Assembly (NCBI GenBank): GCA_002682825.1
Contig: NOKP01000001.1
Location: 1,762,464-1,826,463, forward strand
Source: Neonectria sp. B-13
Taxonomy: Eukaryota; Ascomycota; Sordariomycetes; Hypocreales; Nectriaceae
Reading direction: 5' to 3'
Length of the DNA stretch: 64,000 nt
Numbering within the stretch: the first letter of the stretch is position 1; each line of letters starts with the position of its first letter. A model generated the notes under the pieces. The model did not search any database. It was not told the origin of the DNA and saw only the letters and a program-made list of their open reading frames with translations. A program made the position numbers and the translations under genes. Below are positions 22,193 to 32,230 of this stretch, piece after piece.

Positions 22193-23423
22193 CCCATTCA
22201 TTGCCAGACTGCTTGCTCGATTCAATCCTACCCACCCACACAACTCTTCCACATCCGCTCACGCACACCCCCCCTTGCCGCGAGCCCACCCCCTGCCCGG
22301 TATCCTCGTGCGTCTGCATCCTTACATGTACTTGGACAACCTCCGTCGCCCAGGCCTCGTCCGTACATATGTAGCGTGGTGGATGGCTCATGTCCTGCTC
22401 ACACGGCACACTTAGTCGATATACCACTGCTACTATCAACGGCTTGTGGCCTTGTGCTGGGGATATCTACAGACTACCGTGCTTGGACCAGAACCTCTCA
22501 AACCTGGGGTCCGTCTCCGTCGCTTCTGAATCCGGATCGAGCTGTCGGCCTCGTCGTCGTTGCCGACTGACTTTATGAGTCTCCTTCGGCCCGCTCATCA
22601 ACCATCGACTACGAAGTACTCGCTCACTCCCCCGTTTCTGTCTCGCCCCCTCTCCATTCTTCTCCTTCCACTTCGCCCTACCGCGTTTGCCTTTCGACGG
22701 GCTTTTCTCGTCTCCGCAAAACCCCACGAGGGCAACAGAAGAAAAAAAGCAACCAAAGAAAATTCCCGTGGTGTCTCACTTGGGGGACCTCGCGTGGAAG
22801 GGCTCCCCATTTAGGTCTCAGCCTGGCCAGAAAGGCTTGCAGATAGTGCCGGCTTGAGAAACAAAGGGAACGAACGGGCTTGTCTGGTAACCGGAAAGTT
22901 CCACGGCCCCGTCGTTGGGAGAACTGCCGGGCTTTGAGTGCTTGCGTGTGCGCTTTTGCTGCGAGAGCGTTGGCTGTGAGAAGCAAGAAAGCAACAGCCT
23001 GACGCTTATCAGACGAACGCCCCCTTGACTTCGGGTTTGATCGACACCGACACCAACACCGACAGTGACGGTAACGGCCACGGCAACGGAAACCGGTGGC
23101 CCAGACGCGGACCTGCGACCTCCATTTGCACATTCAGGATCCCATTTCGGCAAAACGATGCATCATCTCGCCAGCTGGTCTTATTCGTGAGGGCCAATCC
23201 CACCAAATCGCCGAGGAGAGGAGAAACATCTCCCCCATATCGTCACCAACGTTTCAGGCTCAGGCCCATTACACCGGCCGGCGTAGTTCTCACTCGTCCT
23301 GTTGGTTTTACTTACAAGAGACGCCGGGGATCGTCAGTGCAACTGAGCTAATCACCAAATTGTTGGGCAATTAATTATTTTCCTCCTCATTAAATCCAGT
23401 GTTAGCTGGACAAAACACAGAAG

Positions 23424-25164
23424 ATGCACAACGTCAATGGGACGTCGACCATGGGCCACGACAGCACCATGGCCCAGAGCAATGGCTACGGTAGCGATAC
23501 TTGGACCAGCATTAGTCCTTACAGCCAGAGCCCTTACAGCCACAGTCCGCTGACTGAATACAACAACACCTTTGGTGCTTACGTCCCTCACGGCCTGCCT
23601 TCGGAATCGATGAGCCGGATGCCTCCGCCACCACCACAATCTCACCAGATGATCCAACCCGCACCGCCCATGGCCCATCATCAACTACCAATGCTGAACA
23701 CGACATGGCCGAGCCAGTTGACGAATCCAACTCCATCGGGAAGCTACTCGGCACCTCCCGTATCTATCACCCCAGCGACCAGCGCACCACCCGTGGAGCC
23801 TCCCCGATTACCACCGCAGCATGAGAAGTCAAGAAAGACCTTGACGACCGAGCAGAAGCGGGCAATGTGCCAGTTTCATGAGGACAACCCAGGAACCAGG
23901 CAGGCGGACATCGGCGCACGCTTCGGGGTGGAGCGAAGGTAGGTGACTTTGGGTGGCAGAAGGTTGCGACAGTTTACGGACTCTGACTTTTATATACAGC
24001 ACGGTTTCCAAGGTACTGCGGCAGAGGGATCAGTACCTCAAGCGAGATCAGGAGCCAGATCACGCCGCGCTCAAGCGTGCCAAGGGCAAGAACCCCGACT
24101 TTGACCGGACGCTCAGCAACTACGTGAGGAGACAGCAACAACGAGGCTTCGAGGTGAGCGACGAAGAGATCATGGAGCAGGCCAGACTGTTTGCCCACGC
24201 GAGTGGCAACCAAGAAAGCCTCCTGAACAGCTTGACCAGCAGCTGGTTACAGAAGTTTAAGCAGAAGCACGGCATCGGGGCGGGCAAGCTGATGCGACGG
24301 GCGTCCGAGACGAACATCCCCGACAGCGCCAGGTTGTCATCGCTGATGATCAAGAGTGAGAAGACTTCCAACGGGATCTCACCGTCGTCGCCCACTGGCC
24401 AGCTATCGCCACTTTCAGGGAGCCGCAGCGACGAGGAGCAAGCGGAGGGCCTGGGTTTCGATTTCCACTACAAGCATCAGTCCCAGTCGACCACATCACT
24501 GACGAGCGACCTCCGAGACACGGGAAACTCATCCTTCTCGGGCGGAACTATGAGCCCCACGGCGCCATTTACTTTTTCGCCTGATCCCAACGTTGGAGGC
24601 TTCCCGATGGACCACCTGCGCGGCAACCCGCCCGACTACCAGCACCGCGAGAAGAGGAGCAATACCTTCCCGTCACTCAACATTGACTATGTCAACCAGA
24701 CAGCTTCAACGGAGCCGATGACGCCTCGGCATCAGCCCTCGTCTACCGCTCCATCCTCGGCTTTGGACTCGCCTGCTCTCGACATGGCGGCGCCCTTCTC
24801 CATCGACACGAACATCAACTCGCCGCCCCCTACTCTGCACCGCAGCAGCAGCAACTCGAGCATGACGGCCCGATCATCGGCAACACCCGTGACGACGAGT
24901 GCCATCTCATCCACCCCGGCCGACTCTTCCCCTGTGTCCCCGTCTCAAGAGGATGCCCGCCGTGCTGCGGCCACGCTGCTCAGCTATATCCACCAAGCGG
25001 GCACGTTTGACGCGAACGACTACATGGCCGTCGTGCAGCTGACCAAGAAGTTGCAAATCCACCAACCTCAAGCCGTGAGGCCTTCATTAGGGGGCCTCTC
25101 CAGGATCCCGGAAGGCGACGTTGAGCTGCCCTCGCTGATGCAGGCAAAGATGGAATCAACATAG
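23424..25164 (+). CDS. CENP-B-type helix-turn-helix DNA-binding regulator
   Basis: Two exons, 23424-23938 and 24000-25164, are joined by a 61-nt intron (GTAGGT...ATACAG, branch CTGAC) into 559 residues. After a Pro/Ser/Gln-rich N-terminus, residues about 135-190 form a CENP-B N-terminal-type HTH (KSRKTLTTEQKRAMCQFHE ... STVSKVLRQRDQYL). Residues about 196-262 form the second, CENPB-type HTH (NPDFDRTLSNYV ... SWLQKFKQKHGI). The remaining 300 residues are Ser/Thr/Pro-rich with a conserved-looking end (DANDYMAVVQLTKKLQIHQP). No DDE transposase domain is present, so this is a DNA-binding protein of transposase ancestry rather than a transposon. It probably acts in the nucleus as a transcription regulator; targets are unknown. 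Confidence 0.82.
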
Positions 25165-26649
25165 CGCACCATCCCCGACTCCTGAGATCCTCAAACGCGT
25201 GCTTTTATCCCCCCCTGACTTGTGTTTGACCTTGGCGTTTCTGTTGATGTTTTTATGGTTGCTTTTAACGCCAGGGCAGGATACCGTTCAGACGGATGAA
25301 TGCCTACGGCAAAGTTGCAGAGGATTATGCGTCAGGGGGTGTTCCTCGACTGTTCACACAGATGAGAGCACCTCCCCAAGCATTATACGTCACACGACGT
25401 CGGCTACTCGTAGGAGTGGCCACAGAGAGCAGAACTTGATGACGGCTCTCAGCGAAGTCATCAAAACCTTTACCCTTGACGACAAGCATCAGTATTGAAA
25501 GGACTGGGAAGGAAAACGGCCACCTGGACGAGGCGGATACTCTACACATACACTGGCGACAGACCCTCCGGCGACGCGAAACTGACCGCGTAATCATCTC
25601 TACGACCCCTTTCTCCGTCGACTTTCGACATCGAGATTGACGTCGACACCGACAGGAATTATCACATTCTTCGAACCGCACAAAAGAAACACTTTTATAC
25701 CCCCGATACCACCCAACAAGACTTTTTCGCCCGCTCACGCGACCCGAAACTTTTACACAACCACATTTAGCATTGCACAAAGCCCATTCTTGTGCTTGTT
25801 TTATTTTTCTCGATGGAGGAGAGTAGGAGGAGGAGGAGAACAAAAAGGAGGACGAAGGATGGAATGGATATGAAGGGATGCGATGGGCCACGATACAAAG
25901 GATGGATGAATCTCGGCGGAGATGTACGATGGCAACACACCCCTCAGCGAAGACACGAGGATTCCACGACAGCAAAGCAAGCTCCCACAGTTCCCAAGGG
26001 CAAACCCAGCATCCCGCGTTTTCTCATTTCCTTCTCTTTCCTATCTCTTTACGTTTTATCATTCGCTCATTCTTTTTTTTCTTTACTTTTCTTTTTTATA
26101 TCATTGAGGATATGAGTCTTCGAGGAGGACATAATCATCTCATACACGATTGTTTGTTTAGGCATTTTCTATTATTTCCTTTTCCTTTCTCTCTTAAGAC
26201 TTGAGGGGAACTTGCTGCAAGGCATGGATGGCATGGCATGGCATGGACGGGTTACGGGGGGAAAGTATCCGGGGTGTTCTTGGAAATGGTGGGATTTGCG
26301 TCTTCCAAGACGTTGCCACGAAAGAAACTAGGAGGAGGAGGAGCGGCGAAGGGGAGGACACGAATAATTTCTCCACGTCCTCGGAAGTTTTTGTCGTGGT
26401 CGAGAGCGGAACGGACTCGGCAGGGTCGAGAGATTTTCCCTGGCCCGGGCTGTTTACATCCCAAGGGACATTCCTTCAGAGTCGAGATAGTTCGAGGATA
26501 GGAATGGGCGGCACTTGTGCATTTGGGATTGCCCTTGCTCTTGAAACTTTGCTCCTGGAAATTGTCGTGAATGTCGTGAATTAAGGGGTTCGTTACTACT
26601 ATGCTAAGGGTATCGTCAAAAGCGCATGGACACCGGCCATCAACGGCCA
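25165..26649. other. Intergenic, between convergent genes
   Basis: About 1.5 kb, T-rich (26020-26200 holds several TTTTCTTT tracts), which suits two facing 3' untranslated regions. A short GGCAT repeat lies at 26220-26250. No coding sequence is recognised. Confidence 0.5.
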
Positions 26650-29600
26650 TCAGCCGAGTCTCTCGTCCTGGAGGTCGACAACTCCCTTCTCGCTCAGTTC
26701 CGGCATGAGCCTGACGAGGACTAGCTCCAGGACACTGTACATCAGGTGCTTGTTGCAGTACTCGTCGTCCAGGACCAGAAGCAGGTGTTCCAGCTCGTCG
26801 ACAAGAGCCTCGTGCTCATGGCGTTCGGCGTCACTGTCACCTGCGCGTGGGCGCCGCCACAAGCGACCGCCAAAGTAGAGTCTCCCCACCCCGCTCGGCA
26901 GCAGCCCCCAAAGGGCATTAGCGGCTCTGCGACGGAGGGCCTGCAGCTCGGCATCGGAGGAGGGAGGGAACAAAGTGGGCGTGCCAGGGGCGTTGTTGGG
27001 GAAGAGGACGCCACGGAGAGTGCGCAGGAGGGGTGGGAGGTGGACAGGCGAGAGGAGAGACCGGATGTGATGCGAGAGAAGCCTGCCAAAGAAGTTAGCC
27101 TGGGGGATTTGCGACTAAGACGGCGTGAGGCGTGGGGGGGGCGGAAGGACTGCAGCAAGGGGCCAAGAGCAAGGGGGGATGTAGGTTGGGTCTGCCGAAG
27201 GAATATCATGAGGCTGTTAACGGTCCATTGGGCATCAGCGGCCAGCGAAAGGCGGCCATCAGGTAAAAAGGTGGCATTGTAGATCTGCAACGGCAGGCCG
27301 AGCATGAGACTGAGACTGAGACACGCAAGACAGGGAGGTTGAGAGAGCCCAGGGGTTGGTTGGTTGCGTTGCCCAGGCGGAGGACGTTCGGGTGCGGGGA
27401 AATGCAAAGCAGCGAGTCTGCGTGCGAGTGTGTGTGTGAGTGTGTCTGATGCGTATGATGCGTCTGATGCAGACCTGCGAGATTACACGGCAGCCGATGT
27501 GGATGTGGCCCTCGCTGTGGCCGTCTCTGCGGCCGCGGCTGACAAGGTGGTGTGGACTTTGTTCGGAAGATGCATGGCGCATGGCGCATGGCGCATGGCG
27601 CATGGCGCATGGCGCATCGTGCATCGTGCAACGTGCAACGTGCAATGTAACCAAGGCGGCCCCCCAAGAGCCGTGCTGAGAGTCAGAGACCATGCTTCGT
27701 GCAATGCCTGCTCCCTCCACAAACGTCATGCTTGTCTGGTTGGCGGCGAGCACAACCAACGGCCAACAGCCTCAAGTAACCGACTTGGAGCCGTCGACAA
27801 GCCGTTGACGCCGTGGTCGTGGCAGTTGGCTTCGGGGACATGAGCCAACTCCCAGCTAGTCTCTCGGGTGGCACGGCACGAAGCGGAAGCCAAAACCAGT
27901 TCCCGACGTTGCATCCTGGGCACAAGGCAGTATAGACCGGAGACCGGAGACCAGAGACCACACACAGACGGCAGAGTAGGTGGTAGAGCAGGTTGGTAGA
28001 CCAGGCGGAAGACCAGGCGGCAGAGTAGGTTGGTTCCATCTCGAGTAGCTGACATCCCGGTTAAGTCCGGGCGCTTAAACTCGTCATCTTGCTGGACGGT
28101 TTCTCCTAGCCTGCCGCAACCTCTCGAGCAATCGGAAGCCAGAGACTTCGCTGGGCGTTTCCATTGGCCACACATCCTGGAGACCCATCGACTCCATATC
28201 GAGGCATCAGGGCTACTTGCCCATCGCACCATCCCATCCATCGCTTGACCATGCGTAAAAGATGCTCCCCAGCACGGGGCCGAACGTGAGACAGGTATGG
28301 ACCGTCATAGAGACTGGGCGGCCCGACTGCTAGTCCAAGATGCCCTGTTCTCAAAGCTCACTGGAGCAGAGAGAGGTCCAGTGACTCCGAACTCATGCGA
28401 GATGACGGAAAGGGGTCAAGTGCGCAACCAGAGAGGGAAGAAATAACCAAAGAGACATGCATATCTTACCTGTCAACAGGCCCATCAAGGCCGGCCATTT
28501 GTCCGGGACCGTTAAGAGCCCCGAGCTGTAACAATGATAGAAAGCCATTCAGCCAAGGCATCCGCGAGTTCATCTCAGTCAGGTTACCCAGGCACGTCCA
28601 TATTCGAAAGCTGAGGACGGGGGTCTTGACGAATGCAGAACGCCCAGAGCCTGACACGGCCTTGTCGGCTTTGTCGTGATCTGTCACAACTCCCTTTTCA
28701 TCAAAGGGCGTGGTTCTAGGAGGTAGGGATGAGGCCATAACTAGGGTCATGGTGATGAATCGAATCAATCCGACCAGGAGGATTCCGAGCTGAATCAGCC
28801 CGAGAAAGACTCCGTGAATAGACCAACAGCGATCGCCCTTGACCTTCAACTTGATATCCGAGGGTTGCGTACTAGTCGCAATAGTGCTTTCATGCTTCGT
28901 CCACTTCTCCTGCAGGACCCTTGCCGTGATACAAATGCCCTCGTATAAAAGCCATGGCTGAGATGCCTTATTGGCTACAACGTTGCCAATGATGAGCTCC
29001 GAAATGATCTGCTCGACGAGGGCTGTGAGACAAGGATTCTCGAGATCCTCAGTGGGTAAGAGGATCGCTAGCACGCCCTGAACGAGCAGCTGACGGTAGA
29101 GCGCCTCGTTCTCCCGCTGGTCAGACGTCGTGAGCGGGTCATCTAGGCGAGGGACTGGCGCGAGTTGCGGGAGAGGGCACAAGGCGTGATAGACCTCTCG
29201 GGGATCTGCGTCTATCGGCGGGCGCGAGATGGCATGGTGGGCAGTCCGGTAGGCTTGGAAGAGTCAGATGGTGTCTTGGATGTATCAGGTAATGGCACCC
29301 ACCAGTGATGTGCCTGTCCAGCAAATCAGGTATCTCGTCCAGGAGCAGGCTCTCCAGGTCAACCTTCCTAAATCGCTGCTCCAGTGCCCGCGAGCAGTGC
29401 GCGATGATGTGGATGACCTCCGCCACAAAGTTCTCGTCCGTTGTGACCTTGCTGTACCAGCTCTGCACGAACTCGCGGAGGATGATGGCCAGGAAGGCAT
29501 AGAGCTGGAGGTCCATGTCGTTGCGACTAGTCAGGGGCGGGAGAAGCTCCTCGATTGGCACCGGCGCATCCCGCCCCTTGTCCCCAAGCTGCTGAGGACA

Positions 29601-29789
29601 TAGCGTGCGGCGGATGAGAAGAGATGTGGCTCGGTCCGAGAGAGGATCGGTCGTAGTAGGGCGGTTGGAGCGGCGGGCAGCAGCGGGAGGTAGCGCCTCG
29701 GGGCCGGGAGAGGCTGTCTTGGGGCGCGGGACCGGCACCCGTGTGGGAGCGGGAGCGGGAGCGACAGCGGGGGCGGCGGTGGCGGTCAT
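26650..29789 (-). CDS. PXA-domain protein
   Basis: Three minus-strand exons, 29789-29303, 29253-28470 and 27082-26650, encode 567 residues in a continuous frame. The first ATG is at 29789. A Pro/Ala-rich head precedes a PX-associated (PXA) domain of about residues 60-290: DRATSLLIRRTLCPQQ, DLQLYAFLAIILREFVQSWY, VIHIIAHCSRALEQR, LLDEIPDLLDRHI, QLLVQGVLAILLP. The end LDDEYCNKHLMYSVLELVLV is also family-like. PXA proteins are membrane-associated and linked to endosomal or lipid trafficking, a family inference. Intron 1 is 49 nt. Intron 2, from GTAAGA at 28469 to CAG at 27083, is 1387 nt, far above the local norm. Joining G-P-V-D-R to L-L-S-H-H-I-R supports it. Confidence 0.8.
27572..27648. repeat. 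Graded 7-mer array inside PXA intron 2
   Basis: Eleven 7-base units stand head to tail: six GCATGGC, two GCATCGT, two GCAACGT and one GCAATGT. Each variant differs from the previous by one or two bases, so the array reads as a step-wise mutational series. Confidence 0.9.
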
Positions 29790-30343
29790 GACCGGCGTGT
29801 TCAACGGAGCTGCGGGACCATGGCCCGGTGTCGGCGTCGGCGTCGCAGCAGTAACGGAGGATGCTGCAGGGTGATGTTGCGTTGCGGAGGTCGTCGCGGA
29901 GGTCGTCGCGGTAAGGCGTCCGGAATGTCAATGGTGGAAGAGTTGAGGTTGATATTGAGCTGCAGACCTGCTGCATGCCGTCGTGTCAAGCTCCTGGCTC
30001 CTTGCACAGGCGCGCGCGGGCTGACCCGCGTGAACCGTGCACTGCAGACCTCCCCGCACGTGCATTAGCCCGTACCCAGTCCAACGCCCATCCAAGAGAC
30101 GCTACAACTCAACAGTTATAACACAATGTCACTCAGCTTATGCTAATAAGTGTGTTTGTTGTAGGTAAAGAAATTGAAAATGCTCGATATCATAGGCTTA
30201 TGTTCAGGAGATGTCTATTTTTTTCCCTACAGAAACAAGACGACTAGTCCAGTACTGTAGAGCCGGCCGTAGATAATACAAGGGGTTCTGTACAGTATGG
30301 GTTACAACTACGCCTTCTTCCCCAATCCTCCAGAAGTTTACAT
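29790..30343. other. Intergenic upstream of PXA gene
   Basis: About 0.55 kb between tandem minus-strand genes. 29860-29920 has a short GTCGCGGAGG-type repeat; 30110-30260 is AT-rich. No gene is seen. Confidence 0.5.
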
Positions 30344-31962
30344 TTAATCATCCTTCGTGGTTGTCTCATATCTGGAAAGGCAGTCGTTAGTTTTCGTTCA
30401 TGCGGGAGAGTGAGTCAGGACACTACTATACCTCTTGCCTCGGAATGCCCATACGCCCCAGTTGCCGGCGCTGACATCCTGGGGATCCAGATCGTTCAGG
30501 TCCCATCTGAGACTCCTGAAGGTGTTCTCACCAGGCTGCAGCAGAATGTCAAACTCGCCCTTCGACTTATTCTTGACCCATTCAACGTCTCGCTCCATGT
30601 CAAATTGGGTATATCCTGTGCTGATGATGGGCACCTTGGTCTCCAGGAGCAGGGGCAGAGTGTCCTCCCACTCATGGCTGCTGGCAGGGTGACCTAGACC
30701 AGGGTGGAACAAAACAAAGCAGTCAAAGTAAGGATCATAAGGGGCGAAGTGGCTCGTTTTGTGGAGCGTATGGTAGTAGTCCACGATCGTACTGATCTTC
30801 ATCTTGTACCAGACCCGGTCCTCGACAATGGCGCCGAAGGGGTTCGAGGGAGTTCGCTCAGGTAGCGGGAACTCGTCGTCTCGGTTAGCCATGCTCTCGG
30901 GGCCGACGAAGATAAGGTGTAGCCGGGACTCGGGGAACATATGCGCCAGCTGGACCCAGGCAGGTCGAGGCAACGAGGACTCTGCTCGGGCACCAAGGAT
31001 GAAGAGTCTGACTGGCGGAGCTTCCGGTCGGAGCTCTTTAACACCAGAACCCAGGCCTGACTTGGGAGGATGAAGGTTGTACCGCAGAGCTGTTGCCATT
31101 GAATTAGCCCAAGTCAAGACCACTGAGTTGTGTCGTACTTACCACTGAAGCTCTTCAATCCCTCCACCGTCAGGCGCCCGCCTTGCTTGAGGCTGTACGG
31201 GCTAAGCTCGTGAAGCACACTGCCAATAGTGACTGGGTATGTCAGAAGACGAGTGATTTGTCGCATCGATCGATCCGAGTTGATGGCATCAAATTCTCGC
31301 GTGTACATGAAAGTATCCCAGTTCGTCATGTTGATTGGGGCCTCGACCATTTGGAGATCGGGGAGGTTGGCCTCTTGGAAAACACGACCAGATCGAAGGT
31401 CATGATCGTCCTCATTGATTTGTCGAAGGGTATCGCAGATCTCCAGATGCTTCTCATAGTCATCCATCCAGTGTTCCTTGCTGCAGTACACAGGCAGTCC
31501 ACAATCGGGGCATTCGAAATCCACATGCGCTGGAGCCTCGGTTCCAGTTGCCGTTGCGTCGTCTCCGCCCTTTTCCGCAACTGTGGGGAGCTTCGTGGGC
31601 TGGTGATCGGGGTGCGGGCAGTAGGCGTGTTGCTTCATGAAGGCTGCCCGGCGTCGAAATTCGGGGACGGGCGACGTGGAAAATGGATGGAAGAGGTCAT
31701 CCTCGCTCAGCCGTACCGGTGCCTCAGGAGCCTTCGATGCAGCAGCCGCCTCAGATTTCGATGTTGCAGTCGTCGAGAAATCTCTCGCCTCAGGCGTCGT
31801 TCGCTTGTGCTCCTTCGAGACAGTGCTGTGGAAGCTCCGGAGGGAATGGGCTGATATTCTCGTCAAAGGCTTCGCGGGTACTCTGGCGACCAATTGCCTC
31901 CGAACAGACGCGGAACAGCGCCCGCAAAGGCTCGAAGCCGCACGACGGAGAGTCGGCTCCAT
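30344..31962 (-). CDS. MSS51: Mss51-like mitochondrial COX1 translation activator
   Basis: Three minus-strand exons, 31962-31143, 31089-30432 and 30371-30344, give 501 residues; introns are 53 and 60 nt with CTAAT/CTAAC branches. The N-terminus is Arg/Ser-rich without acids, fitting a mitochondrial presequence. A MYND-like zinc region has CPHPDHQ (about residue 113) and CPDCGLPVYCSKEHW (about 150). The body contains FSALRYNLHPP, HLIFVGPESM and a late FHPGLGHP segment followed by IISTGYTQFDMERDV, all Mss51-like. In yeast Mss51 activates COX1 mRNA translation and couples it to assembly; fungal orthologues are assumed to do the same. Its start is 268 bp from that of Rse1 on the other strand. Confidence 0.9.
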
Positions 31963-32230
31963 ATTTATCAGTCTAGTCGGGGTTGAGACTCAGACTAATC
32001 GTCTTAGAATCCTCTGAAGATGAACGGTGGTGTTGCGCAGTGGGATATTTCGAGGAGCTCGGGCCACAGACGGCGCGCCGCAATATCATTCTTCCGAACG
32101 CGCCTCAAACTTTTGAAAGACAAAGCTCCCACAGTTCTCAAGGCTGATAAAACATCAACTTCGACGCGACTCAATCGGACCACCAAAAGCCCTTGAAGCC
32201 GCGCAGGCTCAACTGCGCCTAGCCGCGAAC
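31963..32230. promoter_or_regulatory. Bidirectional promoter between MSS51 and RSE1
   Basis: Only 268 bases separate the two start codons, which face away from each other, so both promoters must overlap here. No single motif stands out. Confidence 0.6.

Larger units (their letters stand above)
14458..23423. other. Nine-kilobase region without recognisable genes
   Basis: From the DRG1 stop to the CENP-B-type regulator start no frame shows domain-like sequence, splice-linked exons or fungal codon bias. The text is dominated by poly-C and poly-G runs, CT tracts, CA/TG tracts and 5-9-base tandem repeats. It includes the N gap. It most likely holds the promoter and a long leader of the downstream regulator, and possibly non-coding transcripts. 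A gene hidden in the gap cannot be excluded. Confidence 0.6.
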
